Translations under genes and position numbers: made by a program
NCBI GenBank assembly: GCA_002030045.1
Contig: LQBI01000014.1
Coordinates: 1-27,034, forward strand
Length of the DNA stretch: 27,034 nt
From: Candidatus Aegiribacteria sp. MLS_C
GTDB lineage: Bacteria > Fermentibacterota > Fermentibacteria > Fermentibacterales > JCC-6
Direction: 5' to 3'
Shown here: piece after piece, positions 15,470-25,313 of the stretch
Layout of the letters: every line of letters starts with the position of its first letter
Numbering within the stretch: the stretch's first letter is position 1
The notes under the pieces: model-generated
Databases searched by the model: none
Told to the model about the DNA's origin: nothing
Seen by the model: only the letters and a program-made list of their open reading frames with translations

Positions 15470-18400
15470 GTTCGAGGTGCTCCAAAAACGTCAGGATGAC
15501 GACGGAAAATGGCATCCCAGTCATCCCTGTGGTGAAAGCGAATAACAATGTAGCCCATCTCAAGCAAGGACTGGTTGATAGTCTCGTCCTTGCGCATCTG
15601 GTCCGGCTCGTCATGGGGCGGACCGTCTATATAGACGGCAGCGGTGTACTCACGGTAGTAAAAATCAGGGCGGGTGTGACAGGCCTCGATCAAATACTGA
15701 GCATCGCTGGGCGGTCGAAGCATCAGGGCATCCACACGATCGAGCCACCGTTTCTCAAGGGTGCTGTCGCAACGCCTCCTCAACGCGGCCATGCGCTCTT
15801 CACGGGTTCCGGCGCCTCCGGCGGGCCTGCAGGTAGAACGAGACAATTCACCAAGAAAGGCCCGGATCAGGTATCGATCGAGGTTCGGGTGGTCAACCTG
15901 GTTGCCGTAGTCAAGCAGGCACTCATAACAGGCCTTGCCGCAGCGATCAGGGGCCTGGTCTTCAAGTGTCTCGGGATCGAAGTGGCACAAACGTAACGCT
16001 TCCCTGGCGAGCAAGGGCAGGATATCGGGCTCTTCGACTATTTGACGAAGCACTCCCGCACCACCCTCGGATGACTCATAGAAAAGAATTTCCCGCCGGT
16101 CCTGTGAGGTCGGCATGGGCTCGCATGAAAGCTCCCGCGGTTCCAACTGAAAATGCTTCTGTATGGCCTGCTTGAAGGCAGCCTGCAAGCTTGCCATCTC
16201 CTTATCGGACCGCTTCGGCTCAAAGCGCATCACAAGAGCGTTCTTGGTATCCTTGACGTAGGGGACGACTCGCTGCGTTCTCCCCTGTACAGAGGCATCA
16301 TCGCTGTCCTGTTCGTCGGCCTGGTTACGCCACCAGTAGCCCCGCTCGAGATCGAGCATGAAGCCTGCGGGGCCTTTCTGCTGACGTTTCCAGCCCAGGT
16401 TGACCCGGTAAAGATCAGTGGCATCCCCGTAGCTCAGACGACCAATCAAAGTCTCGTCGCAATAGACCTCGGCGTCCTTGCGATCCAGCATCTCCCCGAT
16501 CTCAGGAAATCGGTAGGCTGTCGCAAACTTGTAACCGAACCGCTGGCGTTCCTCCTCATCACAGGTAATTCGTTCGGTAAGCTTCAGGCTTACGTTCTGA
16601 AGGTGAACCAGGTTTTCAATGCGTGAGGGACCTTCGAGGGCCGCTCCGCAACGATCACAGATGTCAACCAGCGCTCTCCCGGATTCAAGATGGGCGTAGC
16701 CGCAGGCAGAACAGCGCTTCATAGTAACGGTGGAAAGATCGTGACTTGCTTCGATATCATCGGAACCGAAATCGATATTTACCTTGTAGACCCGATAACG
16801 TGCTCCCTCGTGATAAACAAGGGCCCGGGGACCGAACTCGGAGATCGCCAGGAAGCGCGGCCTGGAAATAAACTCGTCACTTCCCCGCCTCGCTCGCCGT
16901 CCCGGAACGTAGGCTGACAATGGAAGGCGCGGAAAATTATAGCCCGGGAGAAATCCTTCAGCAGCAAAGTATCGATAGGAATAGAAATCTCCTTCATAAA
17001 TACCTTCTGCTTCGGTCAGTAACCGTATCTGGCTTTCCGCCTGGGCACGGAGCCGACGAGAGTGCGTACGTTCATATTCGGGACGGGCGTGATCGCCAAT
17101 GATCCGGTGATGCAGCTCGCGTTGACGCACGGCGGAACGGTAGAGGCTTCGCCAGCGCTCGCAGGCCCTGTCGAATTGCCGTTCTATCTGGCTCAGGACA
17201 TCATTGGTCCATCCGTCATGAAACCAGGCCGTCGTGGCAATCTCATCACGAATGCTTTCCATAAGAATATTTGCCTTTGTCAGAGTGGCTGCGCGGTGTG
17301 CAGGATCTCTTAACTGCTGGAACAAAACATCCTTCACAGGCAGGGGAAGTGTTCCATCCACACTGGTAAGGTCAAGAACCGTGGGAAGCGTTTTGCCGAG
17401 ATCCGGCTTTGCAACCTCCATCCATAGGGCATGGATGTGCGAGCGTATGAGGTCACGGTTGCGAATGTCGATCCGCGGTGGCGCAACAACTCCGGCAACC
17501 ATTTTGGTGGGCTCGCGGTAATAGTACTGGTCGTGGGGACTTCGGCCCGCACAATAGGTGAAAACCAGCGCTGGTTGTCCGCCTCGCCCGGCGCGACCGC
17601 TTCGCTGCGCGTAGTTGGCGGGCGTCGGGGGAACATTCCGCAGATTGACTAGGTTCAGCTGGGAAATGTCCACCCCCAGCTCCATGGTCGGGGAACAAAA
17701 AAGCAGAGGCAGCAGACCTTCACGAAACCGATCCTCACGTTCCTCACGATCGCCCGAGGCAACCTGGGCCGTGTGCTCACGGGCCTCGAGCACGCATTTT
17801 AAATTAACAAAACTTCGATAGCACTCAACGAAGTAGCGGTTAACCTCCGGCGGGATTTCTCCGACACTGAGAAGTCTGGTTCTGTCTACGGGTCTGACCT
17901 CTCCATATGCAGGAAGCCAGCGGAGGGCACCCGCATTGATCTGATATCCCGGGTCATCATTGTTGTTGCCGCTGCGGACCTGTTCAACAATTCCGTAGCG
18001 CTTCAATGCCAGGAGGAGAAAGCGGATGGTTTCATCAATCTCCGTACGTCCCAGATTCTCCCCCTCATCTATATGAGGTGCCAGCGATCTCTTGAGATAC
18101 TGTCCAAACCGGCCATAGGAAGAGACAAACAATCCGGATCGGTCCTGACGCCTTCTGGACCGTGGAAATGTAACCTCGGATTTCTCTAGACTGCGTGACT
18201 CCTCGAGATACCAGACAGTACCTTCCCTGAGCCTCGGTTTTGTCTGATCTACGAGATCAAGCTGTCTCTGGGGATCAAGAACGTCCACCTTTATCGACAG
18301 TGATCGACGCATGTGATCCAGCAAGGTGCGCAGTATTTCTTCCCGTGTTTCTCGGGGGGCATTCCTGAGTGGACCCGGGGTCTCAAGAAAAAAATCGTCG

Positions 18401-20727
18401 CTTCTGCCACGACGAACGGCAAAGCCTCTGGTCCATATCTCCGCTTCCTCAAACAGGCTGTCGACACCGGTCAGGCCCTCGTAATCGAAGGTGAGAAGAC
18501 CACAGTCTTCCAAATTGGGTGCTGTAACCCGCCATCCGCGGAGCAGATCACGATAGAGATAGTACTCAATAATCCTGCGCAGGGCGTCGTTGGTCGTATT
18601 TCTGGCAGGTCCCCGTATTGTCGGGTCCGCAGCGTATTCCTCAAAATCGAGGCCCATCGCTTCAAATACACTTCGTGACAACTCTCCATGGCCGAGCCCG
18701 CCGGGACCTTTTCCCTGAGTCGCCTTGTGAAGCGCCGATCGAAGGAGGGCCACTTGGGCAAAATCGTTGAAGTGTCCTGCCTGAAGAGACGCGTCCTGTC
18801 GATTGTCAGTGAAGCTAAGAAGTTTACGGGCCTGACGGTCTAGGTCGCGGTCCGTCTGAAGTTCTATGAGTGAACGCACCGCCAGAATCGTTGTGGCCGT
18901 GCTGCGGTTGTCCACTCCCAGTGTCGCCAGCTTTGTTCGCTCAGAACGCTGGGTTCTAGTGTAGGCAATACCGCAGGAGGGATCCAGGCAAAACAGAAAA
19001 TTATTGGTAATAAGCGTGGCGGGAATCCCATCGCCTTCAGAGACAATCCGCCCTCCGGGGCTTATAAAAACAGATTCGGGCAAATCTTTGCGACAGGACG
19101 GTATGACCCGTTCTACGCCGTTTGTGGTAACCTCCTTCAGAAATTCCGGAAGACGATCAAGAAGTTCCTCGTTTACTCCCCGCGGCCAGGGATGTTCCTC
19201 TGAATAGTAAACATAGGCATCTTCATATGTATCATCATCGTCTTCCTTGCGATCCTCGCGAGGCAGCAAAAACTTGCCATGCTCATCCTGACCGACCTTA
19301 ACCCGGTAGTAGGCGGTCCCGCACTGGCGACAGAACACCATGGGATAGAGCGGCTTGTCCGGGTCACCTGGCTTGGATACCTTTTTTGAAATTTCGAGGT
19401 GTCGCACCTCGTTGGGTTCAATGGTTGCCCACACCGTGTCGCCGCGAGTAAAAAACTGATGGAGACGAAAGGCAAAAATCGGAAAGCGACTGGACTCACT
19501 TCGCCGCAACTCCGAACCTTTCATAAGGAATTGGCGCAATACCCGTGAGCATCTTTCGGGGTCAGCACCCGTCATGCTCTCCAGTTCCTCCACAGCGCCG
19601 GCTTCACCATCCAGCTGCCGTGGCAACTGTCTTATCAGACGGCCGGTTTCAGGTTCGGAACATATCCCGAAGGTTGTTTCCACCCAGGAGGCCAGGGGAT
19701 TGCTCCTGAACTCCTCATATGAGTCAGGAGGCGGGTCTGATGATTCAAGAATCGATCGGATTGCTTCAATGGTGGCCTTATCGGTATAATCAAGCTCGGG
19801 TGTCGCCCGCTCCAAGGTTTCCCCGATAATCTGTTCGGGAGTAAAAGGAACTCCAAAAAGGGTTTCTGCAACCTTGGCAACCTCGGCCTTCTGTTCCTCA
19901 ACGGTACCCCCGCTTGTCATGGTGGCAGATGTACCAATACAGATCGTGTCTCTGTCACCAAAGGCCTGACGACACCGACGGATCAACAAGGCCACGTCCG
20001 CCCCCTGGCGCCCACGATAGGTGTGGAGTTCATCAAATACAAGAAACCTGAGATCCTTGGCCGCTCTCACCAACTCGCGGTCCTCTGTACGAGTGAGCAT
20101 GAGCTCGAGCATCATATAGTTTGTCAGCAGTATATCGGGCGGGTTGGCCCGAATCTCCTCACGATCAGGACCTTTTTCCTGGCCAGTATAACGGGCGAAA
20201 CGAACTGGCGACTTGCCGTCGCTATATCCCTTCATGATAAACTTGATAAGCTCTTCGTTTTGACTGTTGGCCAAGGCGTTCATGGGATAGACAACAATGG
20301 CCTGTACTCCCCGGCCCGAACCCCGACGCAGGACATGATCGACTATCGGCACAATATAGGTAAGACTTTTTCCTGAACCAGTCCCGCTCGTCAGGACAAA
20401 GGATTGGTTCTGCTTCGCCTTTAAGATAGCCTCTTTCTGGTGGGCGTGAAGCTGGAGAAGCTTGCCGGTATGATCTGTATCGGATTTGTCGATACGGAAT
20501 ATTTTTGAGCATTCAGAATGAAGGATGCCCTCTCTAACCAGTTCGTCTATAGTTCCACCAGGGAAATAAGTGGGATTGAGCTGCAGAAGAGGATCAGGCC
20601 AGAATGCCCCTGCTTCAAGTGCGGATTCAACAACTTCATTGATGTGCTGATCCGCGATTTTAATAAAGCTCCGGGTGTAGCTGGCATAGTCGGAAACGAG
20701 CCGTCGGCGAAGATCAAATACATCCAT
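15466..20727 (-). CDS. DEAD/DUF1998 helicase fused to a nuclease-like domain (1753 aa), DruE/DrmAB-like
   Basis: Domain order: helicase lobe 1 with GTGSGKS (115-121), DELH (232-235) and TSATM (266-270); helicase lobe 2 with SPTMELGVDIS and QRSGRAGRGGQP (about 1015-1052); paired cysteines CSACG and CDRCG (about 1335-1365), probably zinc-binding; DUF1998 with ESSEGGAGVL and CGKACYECLLDY (about 1545-1605); and a C-terminal module (about 1640-1745) containing RPDF (1686-1689), YIDGPPHD (1699-1706) and LLEMGYIVIRFH, which resembles DUF559/Vsr-type nucleases. DruE of Druantia and the DISARM pair DrmA/DrmB supply the same helicase and DUF1998 functions. GGAGGT lies 6 bases before the ATG, and a 99-base gap separates it from the Hsp70-like gene, so a promoter may lie there. 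It should unwind and perhaps cut invading DNA; cutting is inference. Confidence 0.9.
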   Translation of the reverse strand: MDVFDLRRRLVSDYASYTRSFIKIADQHINEVVESALEAGAFWPDPLLQLNPTYFPGGTIDELVREGILHSECSKIFRIDKSDTDHTGKLLQLHAHQKEAILKAKQNQSFVLTSGTGSGKSLTYIVPIVDHVLRRGSGRGVQAIVVYPMNALANSQNEELIKFIMKGYSDGKSPVRFARYTGQEKGPDREEIRANPPDILLTNYMMLELMLTRTEDRELVRAAKDLRFLVFDELHTYRGRQGADVALLIRRCRQAFGDRDTICIGTSATMTSGGTVEEQKAEVAKVAETLFGVPFTPEQIIGETLERATPELDYTDKATIEAIRSILESSDPPPDSYEEFRSNPLASWVETTFGICSEPETGRLIRQLPRQLDGEAGAVEELESMTGADPERCSRVLRQFLMKGSELRRSESSRFPIFAFRLHQFFTRGDTVWATIEPNEVRHLEISKKVSKPGDPDKPLYPMVFCRQCGTAYYRVKVGQDEHGKFLLPREDRKEDDDDTYEDAYVYYSEEHPWPRGVNEELLDRLPEFLKEVTTNGVERVIPSCRKDLPESVFISPGGRIVSEGDGIPATLITNNFLFCLDPSCGIAYTRTQRSERTKLATLGVDNRSTATTILAVRSLIELQTDRDLDRQARKLLSFTDNRQDASLQAGHFNDFAQVALLRSALHKATQGKGPGGLGHGELSRSVFEAMGLDFEEYAADPTIRGPARNTTNDALRRIIEYYLYRDLLRGWRVTAPNLEDCGLLTFDYEGLTGVDSLFEEAEIWTRGFAVRRGRSDDFFLETPGPLRNAPRETREEILRTLLDHMRRSLSIKVDVLDPQRQLDLVDQTKPRLREGTVWYLEESRSLEKSEVTFPRSRRRQDRSGLFVSSYGRFGQYLKRSLAPHIDEGENLGRTEIDETIRFLLLALKRYGIVEQVRSGNNNDDPGYQINAGALRWLPAYGEVRPVDRTRLLSVGEIPPEVNRYFVECYRSFVNLKCVLEAREHTAQVASGDREEREDRFREGLLPLLFCSPTMELGVDISQLNLVNLRNVPPTPANYAQRSGRAGRGGQPALVFTYCAGRSPHDQYYYREPTKMVAGVVAPPRIDIRNRDLIRSHIHALWMEVAKPDLGKTLPTVLDLTSVDGTLPLPVKDVLFQQLRDPAHRAATLTKANILMESIRDEIATTAWFHDGWTNDVLSQIERQFDRACERWRSLYRSAVRQRELHHRIIGDHARPEYERTHSRRLRAQAESQIRLLTEAEGIYEGDFYSYRYFAAEGFLPGYNFPRLPLSAYVPGRRARRGSDEFISRPRFLAISEFGPRALVYHEGARYRVYKVNIDFGSDDIEASHDLSTVTMKRCSACGYAHLESGRALVDICDRCGAALEGPSRIENLVHLQNVSLKLTERITCDEEERQRFGYKFATAYRFPEIGEMLDRKDAEVYCDETLIGRLSYGDATDLYRVNLGWKRQQKGPAGFMLDLERGYWWRNQADEQDSDDASVQGRTQRVVPYVKDTKNALVMRFEPKRSDKEMASLQAAFKQAIQKHFQLEPRELSCEPMPTSQDRREILFYESSEGGAGVLRQIVEEPDILPLLAREALRLCHFDPETLEDQAPDRCGKACYECLLDYGNQVDHPNLDRYLIRAFLGELSRSTCRPAGGAGTREERMAALRRRCDSTLEKRWLDRVDALMLRPPSDAQYLIEACHTRPDFYYREYTAAVYIDGPPHDEPDQMRKDETINQSLLEMGYIVIRFHHRDDWDAIFRRHPDVFGAPRT

Positions 20728-20826
20728 GCGTTACCTCCGGATCCGGATTTCTAATTTTACAACGTACTGTTACACGCGTCGTCTACTTTTGAGCACGAAA
20801 AAGAAGAGTCCTCAACTTTTCAGTGT

Positions 20827-22215
20827 TCATATTTGCTCTGGACCGATATACCTTTCTTCCCAATCTTGATGAGGAGGCTGTTCGACTGCCATTATACGAC
20901 TTGCCGGAGTAACTTCTCCTATATCAAACTCTCGATGGCTCAACCCCCAAGCAACGACAAGGCGATAATAGTCATCAGTCTGGCTGAGCAGTGATTCCGG
21001 GACGGTAACTTGCATGAGGATAGTTCCTTCATTGATATCAAATTCTCTTAACCATCCGTCAAGCTTCTCAACTGTGGAACTAAAGAATGGCAACTGGCTT
21101 CCACCGCCAATTAAGAGTATTGGCAACCTACCCGTTCGCCACACCGATGAGTTCGGATCTCTTTGCTTGGCATCGCGGATTATTAGCTTCATCATTTTCA
21201 TACATTCAGCTTTAAGCTCGTCCTCAGCTGCCCTGATTTCATTAATCATCTCTTCGCGGCGAAGAATATATGGTTCAATGTCATCTGTAATTGGCATCAG
21301 AGGATCGTGCGAATCTCTCAAATCTTGAGATCTCCTTTCGTGGTAGTGCTGAATTGAGGCGATCCGTTCATGATGAAGACGTATTGTGCCCAACAGTTTT
21401 ACGTCCGTCACTAACAGGCTATAGCGGTCGCCACCGTCTGCTTGATGTAGTATAAAACTGCACATATCTACAGTAGACGCTCCAATGTCAATCATGAGAT
21501 GGAGCCCTACCCGGCGAAGGTCTGAAAGGGCATATCCAACAGCTCCTGCTACAATTTCAGGTATAATCGCAAAATCACAACTCAGCTCATCATCAGTTTC
21601 CCAATAGTCGGAATCATCAACCATGCGTAACTCATTGATTGCCCTCTCCAAAGTAATTCTATTCTCTTGAAGTGTGGATAGCATCCATGCCGCTTTTCCC
21701 ACACGGATGAAACGATGATTGTCTTCGTTATCCTCACTGCATGGAGAAGGAACTCCCAAGTTCAGGCTCCATATTAGTCTTCCAAAGTGTCTCAGAACGT
21801 CTTGTCTTGTTTCAAGAAACCACTTTCGTGAATAGCGAAGAACGAGCGCAAGGTAGATTGCCGCTAATCCTTCCGGCGAGAAACCTTGTTCTTGCGGACC
21901 TCGATTGCTCCTTATGTGGTCGTTATCGGAAAAAAGTTCAAGTTTGATATCATTGATCATATTTTTAGCTCCATTGCCACGCCCGAGATTAAACAAATTA
22001 TTCGGCTGACGATGCAGTCTCGTCGGTAGTATGAAAGGCATCGAGGTGTGTGCCAAATTGCAGAAATTCACTGCATAACCGGGGGATCCCGGAAGGTCTG
22101 GTATTTGTATGACCACTTTGGATGCTGATGTTCCGAAGTCAAAGCCTATCACGAGCTCACACTCGCCCTCGTTACCAGCATATACATACTGTAAACAGTG
22201 TTCATCTATCGGCAT
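20827..22215 (-). CDS. Hsp70/actin-fold ATPase (462 aa)
   Basis: All nucleotide-binding motifs of the Hsp70/actin/sugar-kinase superfamily are visible: phosphate-1 IGFDFGTSASKV (23-34), connect-1-like IIPEIVAGAVGYA (218-230), phosphate-2 MIDIGASTVDM (241-251) and adenosine LLIGGGSQLPFF (367-378). The substrate-binding domain of true DnaK is absent; instead a charged helical insertion with EEMINEIRAAEDELKAE lies around 320-340. It is therefore not a housekeeping chaperone but an ATP switch, probably acting with the SNF2 helicase 14 bases upstream in the same operon. AGGGGG precedes the ATG. Both genes are AT-rich compared with the helicase-methylase block. The specific function is unknown. Confidence 0.85.
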   Translation of the reverse strand: MPIDEHCLQYVYAGNEGECELVIGFDFGTSASKVVIQIPDLPGSPGYAVNFCNLAHTSMPFILPTRLHRQPNNLFNLGRGNGAKNMINDIKLELFSDNDHIRSNRGPQEQGFSPEGLAAIYLALVLRYSRKWFLETRQDVLRHFGRLIWSLNLGVPSPCSEDNEDNHRFIRVGKAAWMLSTLQENRITLERAINELRMVDDSDYWETDDELSCDFAIIPEIVAGAVGYALSDLRRVGLHLMIDIGASTVDMCSFILHQADGGDRYSLLVTDVKLLGTIRLHHERIASIQHYHERRSQDLRDSHDPLMPITDDIEPYILRREEMINEIRAAEDELKAECMKMMKLIIRDAKQRDPNSSVWRTGRLPILLIGGGSQLPFFSSTVEKLDGWLREFDINEGTILMQVTVPESLLSQTDDYYRLVVAWGLSHREFDIGEVTPASRIMAVEQPPHQDWEERYIGPEQI

Positions 22216-22229
22216 ACCTACCCCCTACG

Positions 22230-25200
22230 TCAAATCAGCTGAATAATTGCAATTGCTATCTCCCTCGAATCTGATTTATATGAACGGCTGCGTTCAATCC
22301 TAAGGCGTTGCTGTCCAACTCGTTTTTCCAGCGCACGAATGCGCCCCTCAGTTGCCTTCACAAGTGCCGTACGTCCATGGAAAGAATGTTTTTGCTTTAC
22401 TTCTTCTAATCTACTTTTCTGTAATGTAAGGTGCTGTTCCAATGATTGGAGCTGAATATCAGCCCTGTCTTCGTTTTTGGCTATCAACTCATTCATGTAG
22501 TTTTGATAGTCATCATCCAAGTTCGCAAGAAGAACATCGTTTGCAATTTGATAAACGCACTCAATATCAACAACATTTCGTGCCTCAAGCCAATCCTTTC
22601 CTTTAGTAACTGCTATGTTCACAAGTTTTTCGGCCTGATCAGAATCCAAAAAACCATCGTCGTGGTCGAGCGATCTCGCTGCATAGGATAGTTTCTCCGT
22701 ATCCTGTAACCCGTGAAACGCCCAGAGAGATATAGCAATTATATAAATACCGTGGTTTACGTGAACATCCATGTCCGCGTTATTCAGCTTTATCGCAACA
22801 GCCGGGGTGAGTTGTTCTTCTTTATCTGCTATTCTGCTGCTTATCATTCTTACAATGGGGTGGAACTGCGAAATCAGCTCTTCGTATGGACTGGCTGTAA
22901 CCGCATCGCGGCTCTCAAATTTAAAGCGATAATCCAGAGAGTTCGCCCTAGTTAATCTAGTAACGAACGGCAACCGATTATTTCTTATAAAATCGGCTAA
23001 ATCGAGCTTTGCTTGATCGGATAAGTCAATTTGAAAAAAAGGTTTACCCTGCTCTATCTGGCGTAATTCAGAACCGGGATAATTAAGGCGAAGGTAATCA
23101 AATACATATCTCTGAATATCCTCCCCACTGATCCATCGGTTCATTTCACGTGCCGCGTGTATTTGGTTCAAAATGTAGTCACCATAAGCGATAAGATTTG
23201 AAGCGCCTTGCTCTAATTGTTGCTCCTCAAGCCGAAGGTTTTCAAGAGCCTGTGATGTCTGATCGATTCGTTTCTCCTGTTGTTCTGAAGTTAGATTGCC
23301 TGATAGAAGATCGATCTCAAGCTTGCGGACGGTTTCTCCCAGAATTGCTTCGAAATCCCCTAGAGCATTCCTGCATAAATCAAGTTTTTCATAAAGACGT
23401 TCATAAATCCTAGAATCGATAGTGTTCTTGTAAAAAATATTCCAGATTGTTACCTTATCAGCCTCTTGGCCCAAACGATCGATTCGTCCAATTCTTTGTT
23501 CCAAGCGCATGGGATTCCATGGAAGATCATAGTTAATGAGGACCCTCGAAAACTGAAGATCAACGCCTTCACCACCAACTTCGGATGAAAGCAGAACTCT
23601 GGCGCCTGCTTGGTCGCGAAATCGCTTGATCGTTTCATTTTTGGTTTCCCGTTGTCCCCCTTTAAGCACTAGACATGAAATACCATCAGCCTCCAGCCTT
23701 TCAGCAAGGTAACCAAGTGTGGAGTGGAAAGTTGAAAATACAACTACCTTCTCCTGCGGATGCTTATTCAAAAAAACAGACAAGATGTCACGCAATTTAG
23801 AGTATTTTGTGTCAACCTGAATAAGATGATCAAGTTCTACGTAGTCTCGGGAACGGCGAACAATCTCTGTCACGAGGGGTCCCATGGTCATTCGCCGCTG
23901 CTCATCTTCTTCATCTAACCCAGTCTGCTCCATCTCCTCCAGCTCGATCAATTTTTTCTGCCACGCGCGAAGTGACGCGGCCATGCTACTTGTCATCTGA
24001 CGCTGTGGCTGAATAACGAGGAATCGTTCATTGATCTGTCTTTGAAGGGCATACTTGACAACGACTTCTGTAACAAGATCATAAAACCTTTCTTCAACCT
24101 GCTCGAGTTCGACAAATTCAGGTATCGGCTCACGTAGCACACACCATTCCTGCACGTCCCTTTTACGTGTCCGAGTTACTACATGAGCAAGAAGATTCAC
24201 TGTTTCAAGACGGTAGGCAAGTCGGCTTCTGGCATCTCGTCGGTTGAATCGTTCTTGCGACAACCCTTCCTGCTCAATCATAGAAAGCTGACGGTTTGCG
24301 CGGAGCAGTGGATGGCTTTGAGCTTGGAGTAACAGTTCACGAAATTTATTAACATCCGGTTGTGCGCTGAGAACAAGATCTCTTGCCTTCACCAGTGGCG
24401 CATTGGCTTCTAAAATCTGCGAGAGAACATCTCGTCTCGTAAAGGTGTCAGGATCCAAAAGTTGGAGGAGAGAAAATAGATCATCATTACGATTGTGTAT
24501 TGGAGTTGCTGTAAGAAAGATTGTATATTCCGCCACATTTTTACACAGAAGGCCCAGTTCGTTAGTCTGTGTTTCAAGATTTCTTAAGTGATGGGCCTCG
24601 TCAATCACCAATAGATCAACAAGTCTACTATCACTCTCTTTTGACCTAAGAAAACGCGCAAGCTTAGCACCTGTGCTGTCTGCTTCCTTTTCTTCCCACC
24701 AGCGAGGAGGGCGAAGACCTTGTGTACTTGCAATTACTGCAAAGCCCCTAGAATGTGCATCTTCGCTTCTCAAAATCGCTAATGTTTCGCGTGCATCGCA
24801 AATTTTTGCCTCGACCCCCATTTTTTCCGATAACTCAGACTTCCACTTCTCCCGGAGCGCTGCCGGGCATAGAACCAAAAGACGGCGCATATCAAAGCGG
24901 CTACGAAGTTCTGTCCAGATGAGACCCGCCTCAATGGTCTTGCCAAGCCCTACCTCGTCAGCGATCAGGATACCATTCGACGGTGATTCAAGAATTTTCA
25001 CTACAGACTTGAATTGGTAGGCATAAAAATCGGTGTTTGTGGCCTCCATACTATATATTACATCAGCCAGACGTCCCGACAATTTCATGTGCGTAAGAGT
25101 ACGTCGAAGATCAGATGGTCTTCCCAGTTTTCTCTGCTCTAGCATGTCTAATGGCGACATCCTGACAGACTGGATTCTTTCGAGTTGATCTTCAGGAATC

Positions 25201-25313
25201 CAGCGAATGCCGTCGTTAAATTCCACCTGCAAGAGTCGGCGATTTCTGCGCTTCTGCTCTCTACCAGTTAAAATTCCCGTTCGCACAGGATCGTTAATTA
25301 GCCTTACGCGCAT
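22230..25313 (-). CDS. RapA-like SNF2-family helicase (1027 aa)
   Basis: Residues 1-60 form a small beta-rich N-terminal domain (VRLINDPVRTGILTG...WIPEDQLERI), as in RapA-type helicases. The motor has DEVGLGKT (119-126), DEAH (238-241), TATPIHN (268-274) and lobe 2 with SSEVGGEGVDLQ and NPMRLEQRIGRIDRLGQ (about 580-620). The C-terminal 400 residues are helical, with coiled-coil-like stretches near 660-690 and 945-1005. It is predicted to translocate on double-stranded DNA or strip bound proteins. The start has AGGG 6 bases upstream. It is the first gene of the defence array, downstream of a terminator that isolates it from the next gene, and shares an operon and low GC content with the Hsp70-like ATPase. 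Confidence 0.93.
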   Translation of the reverse strand: MRVRLINDPVRTGILTGREQKRRNRRLLQVEFNDGIRWIPEDQLERIQSVRMSPLDMLEQRKLGRPSDLRRTLTHMKLSGRLADVIYSMEATNTDFYAYQFKSVVKILESPSNGILIADEVGLGKTIEAGLIWTELRSRFDMRRLLVLCPAALREKWKSELSEKMGVEAKICDARETLAILRSEDAHSRGFAVIASTQGLRPPRWWEEKEADSTGAKLARFLRSKESDSRLVDLLVIDEAHHLRNLETQTNELGLLCKNVAEYTIFLTATPIHNRNDDLFSLLQLLDPDTFTRRDVLSQILEANAPLVKARDLVLSAQPDVNKFRELLLQAQSHPLLRANRQLSMIEQEGLSQERFNRRDARSRLAYRLETVNLLAHVVTRTRKRDVQEWCVLREPIPEFVELEQVEERFYDLVTEVVVKYALQRQINERFLVIQPQRQMTSSMAASLRAWQKKLIELEEMEQTGLDEEDEQRRMTMGPLVTEIVRRSRDYVELDHLIQVDTKYSKLRDILSVFLNKHPQEKVVVFSTFHSTLGYLAERLEADGISCLVLKGGQRETKNETIKRFRDQAGARVLLSSEVGGEGVDLQFSRVLINYDLPWNPMRLEQRIGRIDRLGQEADKVTIWNIFYKNTIDSRIYERLYEKLDLCRNALGDFEAILGETVRKLEIDLLSGNLTSEQQEKRIDQTSQALENLRLEEQQLEQGASNLIAYGDYILNQIHAAREMNRWISGEDIQRYVFDYLRLNYPGSELRQIEQGKPFFQIDLSDQAKLDLADFIRNNRLPFVTRLTRANSLDYRFKFESRDAVTASPYEELISQFHPIVRMISSRIADKEEQLTPAVAIKLNNADMDVHVNHGIYIIAISLWAFHGLQDTEKLSYAARSLDHDDGFLDSDQAEKLVNIAVTKGKDWLEARNVVDIECVYQIANDVLLANLDDDYQNYMNELIAKNEDRADIQLQSLEQHLTLQKSRLEEVKQKHSFHGRTALVKATEGRIRALEKRVGQQRLRIERSRSYKSDSREIAIAIIQLI

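Noticed and set aside
20827-22215. Housekeeping DnaK chaperone
   Set aside because: The protein is 462 residues, lacks the substrate-binding domain and EEVD-type tail, has no dnaJ or grpE neighbour, and is coupled to a helicase.
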